Source: Zanthoxylum bungeanum
Lineage: Eukaryota; Streptophyta; Magnoliopsida; Sapindales; Rutaceae
Length of the DNA stretch: 64,000 nucleotides
Direction of reading: 5' to 3'
Assembly (NCBI GenBank): GCA_019454045.1
Contig: SKCR01001883.1
Span: forward strand, 1-64,000
Position 1 is the stretch's first letter. The number at the start of each line of letters is the position of its first letter. The position numbers were made by a program, and so were the translations under genes. Below the pieces are notes generated by a model. It did not search any database. It was not told the DNA's origin and worked only from the letters and a program-made list of their open reading frames with translations. Shown piece after piece: positions 21,926 through 33,771 of this stretch.

Positions 21926-23839
21926 TGTTGGACAATTATGACCCATAGTGTCACTATTTGTAAAAGACATTGTGGTTTTTGTACAAATTAACTATGTGAT
22001 AAAGGAAATTGCTATTTTATCATTTTGTAATTTGATTACTTGAATATATATAAGTCCTTATGATTAGTTCCAGATTAATGTGATATGAGAATGTATTAAT
22101 CAACAAAGGTTTAATCATTAAATATCCATAGTCGTAGTATTATCGAGACTGGGCATCATTAATTCAGAATAGACTAGTATTGCACTTGTGCGTGTTATGG
22201 AAGCGTAACAGCATAGTTCTCATATATTTAAGTATTGGATACTTATGCAAGTGTGATAAGAGGTTGTGTTTACCGATGGTACGGAAACAGCTTCGCTCTA
22301 GATAGACCCCTCGGAATCCCATTGGTAGTATGACTATGTGTCTATGAGAATCCGAATCAGGGTAGGTATATTTGGTCTTAACCTGAGACTTGCATCGCTA
22401 GTAATTGCGACAATCAATACGCTTTGGTTTTGGTCGTCCAGGACTTTAACAGGTTCTGTATATGCCTCTTCTTGGTTTATTGAGAATCGTAATGTATTGG
22501 GTGTGATGTCAACATGGAAGTATCACTTCAGTCATATAGAGATGATGATCACGCATGGATACAGAACTGGTACTCTAATGTGTTGCAACCATCGGGATAA
22601 TATGAAAAGGTCATGATTATCCGATTAAAGAGACTAGTTGCTAATGATACGATATATGCTTCGTACGGGGCATACACTATTCCAGCCCTAGGCCTTGAAT
22701 GTGACATCTGATACTGGATCTCAATATGCAACACTTAGTATACTACGCCTGAAAAAGATTATATATTCCTTAAAGAATATTTCTGGAGAATTGGGTAGGC
22801 ACGACGCTTTGCTAGAAGCCAACCATTTCTTGTAAATCGGTAAGAAGACACACACGTATTCAGATAGTCCGAATATCGGATTTCCTGCCAACATATCCAG
22901 GGATCTCATGGGTCGCTTCCCGAAGATTCACCGATAACGTATGACTCGAACAGAATTAATCTGGGATTAATTATGAGAGAGAGAAAATTAATCTGGGATT
23001 AATTACGGCGAGAATTTATCTGGGATAAAATTCAATTAGAAGAGAGAGAACGATTAATTTGGAATTAATCGATAAAATAATATATTTGATATATTAAATG
23101 TAATTAGATTTCATAATGGAATTAAAATTGGATTTTAATTCGGGCGAACGAATTAATTTATAATTAATTCATGAGGGACTTTAATAGTAATTTTGCTAGG
23201 TATAATTATTTAATTTGATTTAATTACGTCGCAACGAAAAATTCGTTAATTCAGGATTAACGAACCCGAGTCCGGAATGTGTTTTGTGACCCACTCAGAT
23301 TTTGAATCAAGTGGGGCCCACTACAAGTCACATCACTAGTCAAACTACTTACATTATGGTGATGGATGTTAGTATTAGTTATGTTAACTTGTAAGACACA
23401 TTTCATTATTTAATTATGAAAAGTTGAGTGACCTTTACCAAATCTTGGATTTGGTATATGACTTTTGATTTTGAAAATCAATAACACTTAACACTTTCAC
23501 TCATCACTCACTCTTCTCTTTCCAATTAGCGTGAAGCTCTCCCTCTCTTTACTCTAAATTACCGAGAGTTACAAAGAACAAGAGGAAGATTTTCCTTGCA
23601 ATTTTCTTCCTTAGCTATCACTTAAAGGGTCAACAACGGTGATAGGGTAACAATCCCATTGAGTTTGGAATTCATTCATCAAGCTTGGAGCTCAACCACA
23701 CTACTTCAAAGGATTCAAAGTTTTGAACTTTCCTACATCCAAGAAACCGATCAATATAAGTTATTCCGCAAACTTCGTTGTTTATTCACACAACTAGTAT
23801 GCTTATTTGATCATTGGCAATGTTCTTAGAGAACCAACA
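21926..23839 (+). repeat. 5' LTR of element A (1914 bp)
   Basis: TGTTGGACAATTATGACCC...AGAGAACCAACA, with TGTTGG/CCAACA terminal inverted repeats. Same family as both LTRs of element B, which lie in the opposite orientation, and related to the partial LTR at 63066. Confidence 0.93.
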
Positions 23840-23840
23840 A

Positions 23841-23854
23841 TGGTATCATGAGCC
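23841..23854 (+). other. Primer-binding site of element A (initiator tRNA-Met type)
   Basis: TGGTATCATGAGCC lies one base after the LTR end. It matches the TGGTATCA-GAGC pattern complementary to the 3' end of plant initiator tRNA-Met, with a one-base insertion. Confidence 0.85.
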
Positions 23855-25741
23855 AAATTAAGCATGAAATTGATTAGGGTTCATAATCTTGAATTTGGGT
23901 ATTTTTGCTTGGAGTATGATTTTATCAAATTGATTTTTTGAGTATGCTTAGATTATGATAACTTAGAGTTATGTATGATTACTTTTATGAAAAATTGATT
24001 AGATTAATTTTCTCCAAATTTAATGGCTTGGCCGAATGTGATGGAGCCCTAATGTCATGGTGATTTTCGAATTTTAGACCATTGGATGTGTTTAAAATGC
24101 ATGACTATATTGATTTGTGATTTAATTGGATTGAAATCAAAATCGGATTTAAAATGCACATATTATCGTGACTTAAATAGCATGTAAATTGATATTTTGG
24201 AAATTTTAATTAATTAATTAATTATGGTTATACACTTTAATTAAATAAATTTTGATATTTGGAATACTGGAATTTAATTAATTAGGCTTAAATTTGGAAT
24301 TGGGCTAAAATTGTTATATTTGGGCCTAATGGGCTTAGTTGGGCCAAGTTGGTTTAGGACAATTGGATTGGATCCAAATTGGGCCTAAAACCATTTCGTG
24401 AAGTCCAAATATAATAAATGGGCCTTTTAAATTTAATTGGGCCTAATAGGCCGAAATTAATTTTATGGCAAATAGGGTGATTCCTTTATTGGGCCTTGGT
24501 ATTTGGATTTGACCCATATTGGCCAAAGCTCATGCCTTAAGAAATTAATTAAAAGCCCATTGGACTTTAATTAATTGACATTGGATGTTAATTGGGCCTT
24601 TGAGACCCATTAAGATTAGATTTAGAATCTAAGTCTAAAAGGCACATTAATAAAGTATAATTATTTAATTTGGAATAAAATAAGAATTAGTATTGAATAC
24701 AAATTAAATTGGATTTAAAATTATAGTTTGATATAATTCAAGAATACACACTTTGAGTATTTATTCTTAAACGAGTTGGACTCGCGCAAATCAAATCGTT
24801 GTTTGAACATTGGATGATCATTAATTCAAATATTAATTAATTGGATTAGATTGATTGAATAACATGCTTTGTGTGAATACATGGATGTATTGTATGAATA
24901 ATGTATATCAGATGGATAATAGAGGGGTGAGGGAAATTTTGGAAATTGTTGTAATAAATTTAGAATTTATTAAATTGGACCTGCGTTTCCAGCCTTTATC
25001 TCTTGACTCTTTGTAATTCTCTTCTCACCAATTACCCTCAATGTAAATGAGGTTTCTTTAATGTATTATGTAATTGGGTAGAAGTTAGAATAGTGCTAGC
25101 CGGGGAGAGGAAAGTGAGAGATTTGTTCTAGGAACAATTTGTTAAATATCCATCCCCATATTATTATTATTTTATTCGCGCCTTATTATGCTTTTAGAAT
25201 GCATGCTTAAGGGTGTATGATGAGACCTAATCAAAGATAATAAATTGGTTGCCAATTTAAGCGAAAACCCCTCAACAAATATTAAGCGATTTCCTTCTAT
25301 TGAGTGGTTCTTTCTCAAGATCCAAGATTGGCATTGGTTTGTTGACCAAAGTCAAGATCAATGTCCATCGCGGATGTGTTTGAACCATGAAAGCTTTGTT
25401 CCATATCACATGTCTTGGGCAAGTTGTGAATTGTTGGCCAAAGTCAAGATCACTTCTTGTTCATCGGCATGGATTACGCAGCTTTCCAAAGTCAATGGGT
25501 CCCGCTTAACTGGAATCATTAAGCTTGTTGAGCCAAAGCCAAGGCTTAGTTGATTCAGAGGAAAATGTTAGGAAAATATATTGGATATATTGGCATATAC
25601 ATTGTATATATGTTTCGGACTTGGAGGTCCACCTATCGGATCTAGGAATTGCATGAGATCCAATTGATCTTAGAGATCTACCTAGTTAAATATCATACAG
25701 TTTGTTGGCCAAAGTCAAGGTTGTGTGTTATTTAACGGGAT
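23855..25741 (+). other. 5' leader of element A, left part
   Basis: Non-coding leader, rich in TTGGGCC/TTAATTAATT words, homologous in reverse to 33772-35961 of element B. The word TTGGCCAAAGTCAAG, or close variants, occurs at 25341, 25434, 25485 and 25705. The open frame at 25245-25553 lies inside this leader, shows no domain and is not called a gene. Confidence 0.75.
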
Positions 25742-25746
25742 CCTAG

Positions 25747-27712
25747 TGTTGGTTTCTATTGATGTCCCAAGAACATTTTAAGCCACGAAATAGAATGAAT
25801 ACAATAAATAAATGTGGCGGAAACACACTTACATTGAACGGATTGGATGTGATGCTCAAAAAAATTTCTCCTCCAAGCTTTCCAAGAATTTGGCCAAGAT
25901 GAAATCAAAAGCTCCAAGCTTTGTTTTGTCTTTCCAAGCTCTTGATTAGGTTTCCCTATCACCTCTTGATGATCCTTGAAGAGTGCTAGTTCTATGAAAG
26001 ATTTTGCAACAAAATCCTTCAAGTTTTTCCCTTCCAAATTCGGTGAAGATGAAAGAAAAAACAGAGGGAAAAAGCTCGCTGGTTTCGGTCAAGAAAAAAT
26101 GGAGAGAGAGAGAGAGAGAGTTCTATTTTTCACTATTTGTTTTTCAAAAAAACGTATATGAAAAACAATTACAAATTTTGGTAAATGGCTTACAAAAAGT
26201 CAAAGCCAATTTTGGCTCCAATATTGTAATAAATGATCTCAACAACTTGCATCATGAATAGTGACAACATGTCACTCACAAAAAGTGACTTTGACATCTA
26301 TCACCTTTAAATGACAAGTGATGTGATTCGCGATGTGACTTGTGGGCCCCACTTGATTCAAAATGTGAGTGGCCCCGCAAACACTTTCGGGCTCGGTTTC
26401 GCTAATTCCAAATTAACGAACTTTCGTCGCAACGTAATTAAATAATTATGCCTAGCGAAATTACTATTCACGTCGCTAACGAATTAATTCTAAATTAACT
26501 CGTTTGCCCGAATTAAAATATAATTTTAATTTCACGTTGAAATCCAATTTCGTTTAATATATCGAATATATTATTTTATCGATGAATTCCAAATTAATCT
26601 TTCTCTCTCTTCAAATAGAACTTTATCCAAGATAAAGTTTCTCCGCAATTAATCCCAGCTTAATTATGCTCGAATCATACGTCATCGGTGAATCTTTGGG
26701 AAGCAACCCAAGAGATCCCTGGATATGTTGGCAGTAAATATGGTCGTTGGACTATCCGAACACGTGTGTACCTCGTACTACGTTTTTACCGATTTACGAG
26801 ACAAGGTTGACTTCTAGCAAAGCGCCATGCCTACCCAATTCTCCAGAAATATTCTTAATGGAATATACGATCTATATCAGGCGTAGTATATCGTAGTATT
26901 GTGTATTGCGATCCAGTATCGGATGTCACGTGTAAGGCCTGGGGCTGGGATAGTGTTTGCCCCGTATGAAGCACATATTGGATATCAAGCAACTAGTCTC
27001 TTTGAATCGGATAATCATGACCTTGTCATATTATCCCGATGGTTGCAACACAATAGAGAACCAGTTCTGAATCCCTGCGTGATCATCATCTCCATATGTC
27101 TGAAGTGATACTTCCGTCTTGACATCACATCCAATACACTACAATTCTCAATAAACCCAGAAGAGGCGTACACAGAACCTGTTAAAGCCCTGGACGACCA
27201 AAACCAAAGTTTACCGATTGTCGCAAGTACTAGCGATTCAAGTCTCAGGTTGAGACCAAATACACCTACCCTGAAGCGGACTCTCATAGACACATATACA
27301 TACTACCAATGGGATTCCGCGGGGTCTATCCAGAGCGAAGCTGTTTTCCGTACCATTGGTAAAACACAACCTCATATCGCACTTGCATAAGTATCCAATA
27401 CTTAAATATATGAGAACTATGCCGTTATGCCCTCACAATGCGCACAAGTGCAATACTAGTCTATTCCGCATTATCGATGTACAATCTCGATAATACTATG
27501 ACTAGTGACATTTAATGATTAAACCTTTATGGATTGATACTGTCTCATATCATCTCAATCAGGAACTAATCATAAGGACTTTTACCATTTATATATCAAA
27601 GTAAATAAATTACAAAACAGTAAAAGGAAATTTCATTACAACATAGTTAATTTTGTACAAAAATACAATGTCTTTTACAAATAGTGACGCTATGGGTCAT
27701 AACTGTCCAACA
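25747..27712 (-). repeat. 3' LTR of element B (1966 bp)
   Basis: Plus-strand text TGTTGGTTTCTATTG...CTGTCCAACA. The adjacent inner sequence on the minus strand is GGCCGAGTGGGAGAT, the polypurine tract (27713-27727). The other LTR is 35978-37351 plus 49781-50366 (1960 bp together). Confidence 0.93.
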
Positions 27713-27740
27713 ATCTCCCACTCGGCCTATAGCCAGTCAC

Positions 27741-28203
27741 TCAAGCATCTAATACCCGAACTATGTACATGTCGCTCAAACTTTTACTGAGGAATAGCGA
27801 TGCGACCTTCTCGACCTTCACATTGCCACGATGTATGATCTCTCGAATCAGATGGAAACGTCGAAGAACATGCTTGGATCGTTGATGAAACCGCGGTTCC
27901 TTAGCCTGTGCTATAGCCCCGTTATTGTCACAATACAATGGAACGGGCTCAGCTGCTAACGGAACTACTCCTAATCCAATTAGGAATTTTCGGATCCAAA
28001 CTGCTTCCTTTGCTGCTTCAGCTACAACAATGTACTCCGCTTCTGTTGTTGAATCGGCAACAGTCTCTTGCTTGGAAGATTTCCAGCTCACTGCTCCGTT
28101 ATTCAAACAAAATATGTACCCGGATTGCGACTTGCAGTCGTCTTTGTCAGTTTGGAAACTTGCATTGGTATACCCAGTTACCTCAAGTTCTCCATCTCCA
28201 TAA
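27741..28203 (-). pseudogene. Copia RNase H of element B
   Basis: Minus-strand frame reads GAVSWKSSKQETVADSTTEA, EYIVVAEAAKEAVWIRKFL and LYCDNNGAIAQAKEPRFHQR, the conserved end of Copia RNase H with its Asp and Glu residues. It is offset from the upstream reverse transcriptase frame by a break near 28210. The end lies about 15 bases before the polypurine tract, as is usual in Copia elements. Confidence 0.88.
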
Positions 28204-28223
28204 ATTAAGAAAGCATCCTTAGT

Positions 28224-28723
28224 TCATCTAAGATACTTAAGGATATTCTTAACCGTCATCCAGTGACCTTCACCTGGATCGGCCTGATATCGACTACATA
28301 TGTTCAAAGCATAGGAGACATCAGGTCGCGTACATATCATGGCATACATGATCGATCCGACTACCGAGGCGAACGGTATCCGACTCATGTTGTCTCTCTC
28401 ATCTTGAGTCTTATGACATATGTCCTTAGATTGATAGACGCCATGTGACACTGGAAACAGTCCTCTCTTGGACTGATCCATGTTGAATCTCTTCAACACT
28501 TTGTCAATGTACGTACTCTGGGAGAGTCCAAGCATCTTTCTAGATCTATCCCGGTAGATCTTTATTCCCAGAATAAAGGCTGCTTCTCCCAGATCTTTCA
28601 TGGAGAATTTCAATGAAAGGCAAGCTTTCACCGACGTTAGCATGGGAATGTCATTGCCTATAAGTAATACATCGTCAACATAAAGGACAATAAAAATCAG
28701 TGCTCTCCCACTAACCTTCTTAT
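28224..28723 (-). pseudogene. Copia reverse transcriptase, C-terminal half, of element B
   Basis: Minus-strand frame: VYKKVSGRALIFIVLYVDD with the intact YVDD catalytic box, KDLGEAAFILGIKIYRDR, QSTYIDKVLKRFNMDQSKRG and SRYQADPGEGHWMTVKNILK. It continues the frame that stops at 30845; the break is the insertion of solo LTR H between the two halves of the ATACA duplication. Confidence 0.92.
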
Positions 28724-29684
28724 ATACATGATGAGCGGAAAATATATCAATATTTACCGCCCGTTTCACTTAATATTTTGTTTAGTTTCTCGCGTTTGAT
28801 GAACGTTTTGATGTGTTTTAGTTTATTTTGCAGATAAAATAATATTGGGACTCAATGAAATCATTTAGGATGAAATATGGGTCAAATAAGGGTAAAAATT
28901 GGACTTGACATATTAATTTTGGAGATTGGAAACTTGAAAGGGCGTTTTAACGAAGTGCAGTTTTGGAAATTCCAGTTTTGTGAATCTGTCGTATTCTGGG
29001 CATAACCTTTCACTCCGATCGGATTGAGCTGATTCAAGTGCCAGATTAAAGAAGACTCGAAGATATACAACTGTGAAAGATAAAATAATTTCGAATTCTG
29101 AATATTTCATAACCGAAATTGATGAACCATCCATAAGTGTGTTGTGTGTAATTATTAAAGTCATTTTCAATCATTTTCAAAGTAAAAAATAAATTAATAA
29201 ATAAATTATCAAAATTATCAAATCACCACCAAACATGATAAGCAATTAGTGGAGCAATTAATAATGGATTTGGTGGAGTAATTAGTGGAGAAATTAATAA
29301 TGGATTTGGTGGAGAATTTGATGGATGATTTGATGGAGGCAAAATTTTGCCTATAAATACCAAGCCATTTCATTTGTAAATTTCATACTTTCTTCTTTGA
29401 AAATTCCTAATGAATAAATAAGAAGATTGTATCTTGTTTGTTTATTTACACCTTCCAGTAATTAATTTCCGCTTTCGCACTTTCTTTTCTTGACTTTTCA
29501 GTTTTTACTTTCCCCAATTTACTTTTACGCACAAACCTTTTCTTTATTTACTTTGCAGTTTTTATTTTTCAAGCAATGAGGAGGTAACTCCCCCTTGTTG
29601 GGGTAAAAGGTAAAGCTTTTATTATTGCTATCTAGATTAATCTCCCTTAAATATAAAATATAAACTATTTAAAACCTGACTTAA

Positions 29685-29830
29685 TGAGGATACCGCTATA
29701 TTGGCCGGTTGGAAATTAATTATAAATTGGTTTTAACCTGACTAAGTATGGATACCGCCTGGTTGGTCGGTTGGTAATTAATTATTAATTTGACTTAATC
29801 AGGATACCGCCTATATGGCTGGTTGGTAAT
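29685..29830 (+). repeat. Minisatellite in the H LTR (GGATACCGCCTATATGG type, 3 copies)
   Basis: The phrase GGATACCGC..(T)ATATTGGCCGGTTGG recurs three times about 60 bases apart. The reverse complement occurs five times in each LTR of element J. Confidence 0.75.
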
Positions 29831-29919
29831 TATCACGCAAAGTTAATATATTATATTAAGGGAGATATCTAAAATAGTAGTAATAAAAGTTGATCCTCTA
29901 ACCCCCATCATTTTCTTTT

Positions 29920-30110
29920 ATTGTACTTTTACTTTATTTAATTTCAGCAATTTACTTTTCAGCAATTTACTTTTAGTAATTTACTTTTTTTTTTTACTTT
30001 TTACTTTTACTTTTACTTTATTTACTTTTCAACAAATTACTTTTCAGTATTTAATTTTTAGTATTTTACTTTATGTCTTTTATTTTTTTACTACTTGTAA
30101 ATATGTGTCG
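29920..30110 (+). repeat. Pyrimidine-rich TTTACTTTT low-complexity stretch in the H LTR
   Basis: Irregular runs of TTTACTTTT and TTTACTTT. The LTRs of element J have the reverse complement (AAAAGTAAA) at corresponding places. Confidence 0.7.
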
Positions 30111-30844
30111 TAACTAAGCCAGTTATCTGGGGTTGTGATGAAATCCAATATCACCGGTTTATAAGGGATTAAATTATAGTTTGGGTAATATAAAGGTTTA
30201 TTTATTGAGTCTTAATATTAATGCTTTTTATTAACTGGCCATTAATAAAATTGAACTGGTAAACTTAAAATGAACTAGACTTAGGGATTTTAAGTTTAAA
30301 GCTTTAGACTCAATAGTCCACGATCTTCCTTGAGGATAAATAACCCTTTAATAGATTTCCTTACAGGATAGGAATATATATGTCGGGTGGGGGTAGCCAT
30401 AATTGGAACTTAATCTCAATGAATCCAGGTAATTTGGTTGACATAGACATATGGTTCAATTGAGTTATACTGGATATTTGTAGTTGACCATCGGAATAGG
30501 CTTTTACATAATTTGGTGTTCCAGGTTAATAAATCAATATTTTACCCAACTATAAGATAACCACTTCATCTTTAAAATGATATTGGAAGAAATCACAACC
30601 CTAGATAGTTTTTAATATTGAATTTTCTTAAACCTACTTTCGAACAATTTTATTTACTTATTTTTAAATTTAGAATCGTCACCTTTTCAAATCTATCAAA
30701 CAACCTGTTAGATACTAGTAATCATTTGACCTCATAAAATTAATAGCTTATGTATTAAGTCCTCGTGGGATCGATACTTTTTATACTACTTGAATGATAT
30801 GTGCGCTTGCGTTATACGCACGTGATTACGCACCGGTCAATACA

Positions 30845-32541
30845 CAAGGATCATCTTCGTTTTGAATGAAATCATATTCTTTTATGATCTCATCAAAATA
30901 TTGGTTCCATGACTGTGATGCTTGCTTCAGTCCATAAATGGACCGATTTAACTTAAAAACCTTGTTTGCAAGTCTAGGCACGATAAAACCGTCAGGCTGT
31001 TGCATATAAACATCCTCCAAAAGGTTTCCGTTAAGGAAAACGGTTTTAACGTCCATCTGCCATATCTCGTAATCGAAATATGCAGCAATTGCAAGCATTA
31101 TCCGAATGGATTTAATCATGGAAATCGGTGAGAAAGTTTCGTCGTAGTCGACACCATGTCGTTGACGATAGCCCTTCGCTACAAGCCTAGCTTTGTACAT
31201 TTGTACGTTTCCATCCATGACGGTCTTATTCCTGAAGACCCGTTTGCATCCAATAGGCTTTACACCTTCTGGTACATCAACCAGTGTCCAAACTTGGTTG
31301 GTATACATGGAGTCCATTTCGGACTTCATGGCTTCTTGCCATAAAGCGGAATTGATATCTTGTATCGCTTCCTTATACGTAGCTGGTTCCTTATCCTGAA
31401 TAAGATTAATATCTACATGAGGTGAGATTAGAAACCCATACCTCTCAGGTTGTTTCCTGACTCTTTCCGACCTACGCGGTCCTTGTGTAATAGAAGATTG
31501 TGGTACAGTCTCATCCCGGATGGACTGTTCTTGTTCCGCTGAGGATTCTATGCCGGAAACAGTATCACTCCGATTTTCATCGAGTTCTACTTTCCTCCCA
31601 CTAACCACTGCATTTAGGAATTCCTTCTCAAGGAAAACTGCATGTAGAGCAACAAATACTTTGTTCTCTCGTGGGTGATAGAAGTAATATCCTTTGGTTT
31701 CCCTAGGATATCCTACGAATAGGCATTTATCCAATTTGGGCTCAAGTTTGGTACCTTCCAAACGTTTGACGTATGCCCAGCATCCCCAAATCTTCAGGAA
31801 TGAGAAACCCGGTTTCTTTCCTGTCCATATCTCATATGGTGTCTGTTGTACAGACTTTGACGAAACCTTATTCAAAATAAGAATTGCACTGTTTAATGCA
31901 TATCCCCAGAAGGAAATAGGTAGCTTAGTTAGACTCATCATAGACCTAACCATGTCCAACAAAGTTCGGTTTCTCCGTTCGGACACACCATTTAATTGCG
32001 GTGTTCCAGGAGGAGTCCACTGTGAAAGAATACCATATTCTTTCAAGTAATCTAGAAACTCATTGCTCAAGTATTCGCCACCACGGTCCGACCGTAATGT
32101 CTTTATACTCTTACCGGTCTGTTTTTCTACTTCATGTCGAAACTCTTTGAATTTCTTAAAAGTTTCCGACTTGTGTCTCATAAGATACATATAACCATAA
32201 CGCGATGCATCATCTGTAAAGGTTATGAAGTATTCATATCCACCTCTAGCCTGGCTAGACATGGGCCCACATACGTCACTATGAACGAGGGCTAACAGTT
32301 CAGTGGCGCGTTCACCTTTACCGCTAAAAGGTGATTTAGGCATTTTGCCTAATAAGTAAGATTCGCATACGTCATATGAATTTGGATCAAATCCGTCCAA
32401 GTACCCACTCTTCGAAAGTGTGGATATGCGAGTCTTGTTTATGTGTCCCAGATGACAGTGCCACATATAAGTTTCATCTTTATTACTTATTTTAAGCATT
32501 TTGTTTGTTATATTACATGTTTGAGATTGATTTATATTCAA
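30845..32541 (-). pseudogene. Copia integrase and N-terminal reverse transcriptase of element B
   Basis: Open for about 565 residues. In order: HLGHINKTRISTLSKSGYL with C...C (zinc-binding integrase N-terminus); integrase core with HSDVCGP, SDRGGEY and GVSERRNRTLLDM (D, D, E catalytic residues); RSERVRKQPERY (end of the integrase C-terminal region); LWQEAMKSEMDSMYTNQVW (start of reverse transcriptase); KARLVAKGYRQRHGVDYDET; YEIWQMDVKTVFLNG with the first catalytic Asp; and KQASQSWNQYFDEIIK. The frame breaks at DPCV where solo LTR H is inserted, and the last residues predicted there are read from H. All catalytic residues are present. Confidence 0.93.
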
Positions 32542-32579
32542 AACATAAATATTATTATTTGCAACAGCAATGCAAATTT

Positions 32580-33104
32580 CTACATCATTTTATACACAAA
32601 ACACCCAGTGTTCCTGAATACAAATGTATACCCACATTGGGTTAACATAAATACAGAAATAATATTCCTAGTCAAACTAGGTACATAATAACAATCATTA
32701 AGTTCAAATACCTGCCCCGAGGGCAGTTCTAAAACAAAAGTGCCAACGGCCAAAATGGCGACTGGTGCCCCATTTCCGACGCGTAGATCAATCTCCCCTG
32801 AGGCCAGTCTCCTGCTAATCCGCAGATCCTGCACATCAGTACATATGTGAGTACCACAACCAGAATCAAAAATCCAATTTTTAAAACTAGAAATAGTCAT
32901 GTTTATCTCAATAACAAACATACTTGAAGCCGGTGCCTTGCCCGCTTTAATCTCCTTCTGGAGCGCCTTGTACTCGCGGTAGTCATGCTTCCAGTGACCC
33001 CACTTGCCGCACTGGAGGCAAACATCCTGAGATTTGTCCTTAGGCTTCCTAGAAGCCTTTGACGATTTGGCCTTGCCCTTTCTTTTATGCTTCTTCTTCT
33101 TCAC
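32580..33104 (-). pseudogene. Copia zinc knuckle and protease of element B
   Basis: A lysine-rich N-terminus is followed by the zinc knuckle CLQCGKWGHWKHDY, whose last cysteine is replaced by tyrosine. The protease has WIFDSGCGTHIC (DSG catalytic motif) and LNDCYYVPSLTRNIIS. Frameshifts near 33110 and near 32585 separate it from gag and from integrase. The tyrosine replacement would probably abolish zinc binding. Confidence 0.9.
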
Positions 33105-33264
33105 ACCTCCAGTCGCCTTGGGCCCAGCCCTCAGTGTCTGAGATGTCGAAGCAAAGTGCGCCTCGCGCTGTTTCCCTTAAGCATATCCTTTTCAGTTTCC
33201 TCGAGAATTGACAACACTCTCCAAGAGTATCATCAGTGTTCATCAGGTTATAGCTTATGATGAA

Positions 33265-33771
33265 CTATTTCCAAGTGTCGGGGAGAGATTGCAAGATCAT
33301 ATCTATGGTAATCTCAGCCTCTAAGACTATCCCCATCTTAGCCAGCTCATCTATGTCAGTAATCATCTGTGCCACATGGGACTCAACAGACATGCCTTCT
33401 GACATACGTGAACGGAAGAGCTTCTTTACTAACTCATATCTCTGCGACCTTCGGTTAGATCGGTGAAGATCGTGCAACCTCGCCAACATGTTATAGGGAT
33501 CCAAGTCCCTGTTCTGTTGACGGAAATGCTGAGTCATAACAGCAAGCATAATTGACTGAGCAGTTTCACAATCATCGCTGTGAGTCTTCCAAAGCTCCAG
33601 TTCAAGTAGCTCATCAGGTTTGGGCTTAGGCCCAAGAGGTCTCTGTATAGTATATAGCAGCCTCTCGGCTCCAATGACTATCCTCATATTCATTTCCCAA
33701 TCGGCAAAGTTTGTGCCCTTGAAGACATTTTTGCCCTTGATAATGTCTCGGACATTTTCCTTTCCTGTCAT
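33265..33771 (-). pseudogene. Copia gag of element B
   Basis: 168 residues from MTGKENVRDIIKGKNVFKG through ADWEMNMRIVIGAERLLYT to LPDTWK. This is the gag layout of plant Copia elements (W-x-x-x-M near the start, a DLHRSNRRSQRYELVKKLF helix, then the M..ESH...... I..L...G segment). A TAG stop after DTWK truncates it; translation beyond the stop continues the family pattern. The same gag start survives as a 45-codon stub in element A at 50608. Confidence 0.88.

Larger units (their letters stand above)
28729..30839 (+). mobile_element. Solo LTR H (Athila-like Gypsy), 2111 bp
   Basis: TGATGAGCGGAAAATATATC...GATTACGCACCGGTCA, flanked by a perfect 5-base duplication ATACA (28724-28728 and 30840-30844). 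No internal coding sequence, primer site or second LTR is present, so it is a solo LTR left by recombination. Its start, end and several blocks (GGATACCGCCTATATGGCTGG, TTGAGGATAAATAACCCTTTAATAG, CCCACGAGG in reverse) match the LTRs of element J, so H and J belong to related families in opposite orientation. It interrupts the reverse transcriptase of element B. Confidence 0.92.

Noticed and set aside
25245..25553. 102-residue plus-strand frame in the leader of A
   Set aside because: Lies in a non-coding leader; the homologous leader of B does not keep the frame.
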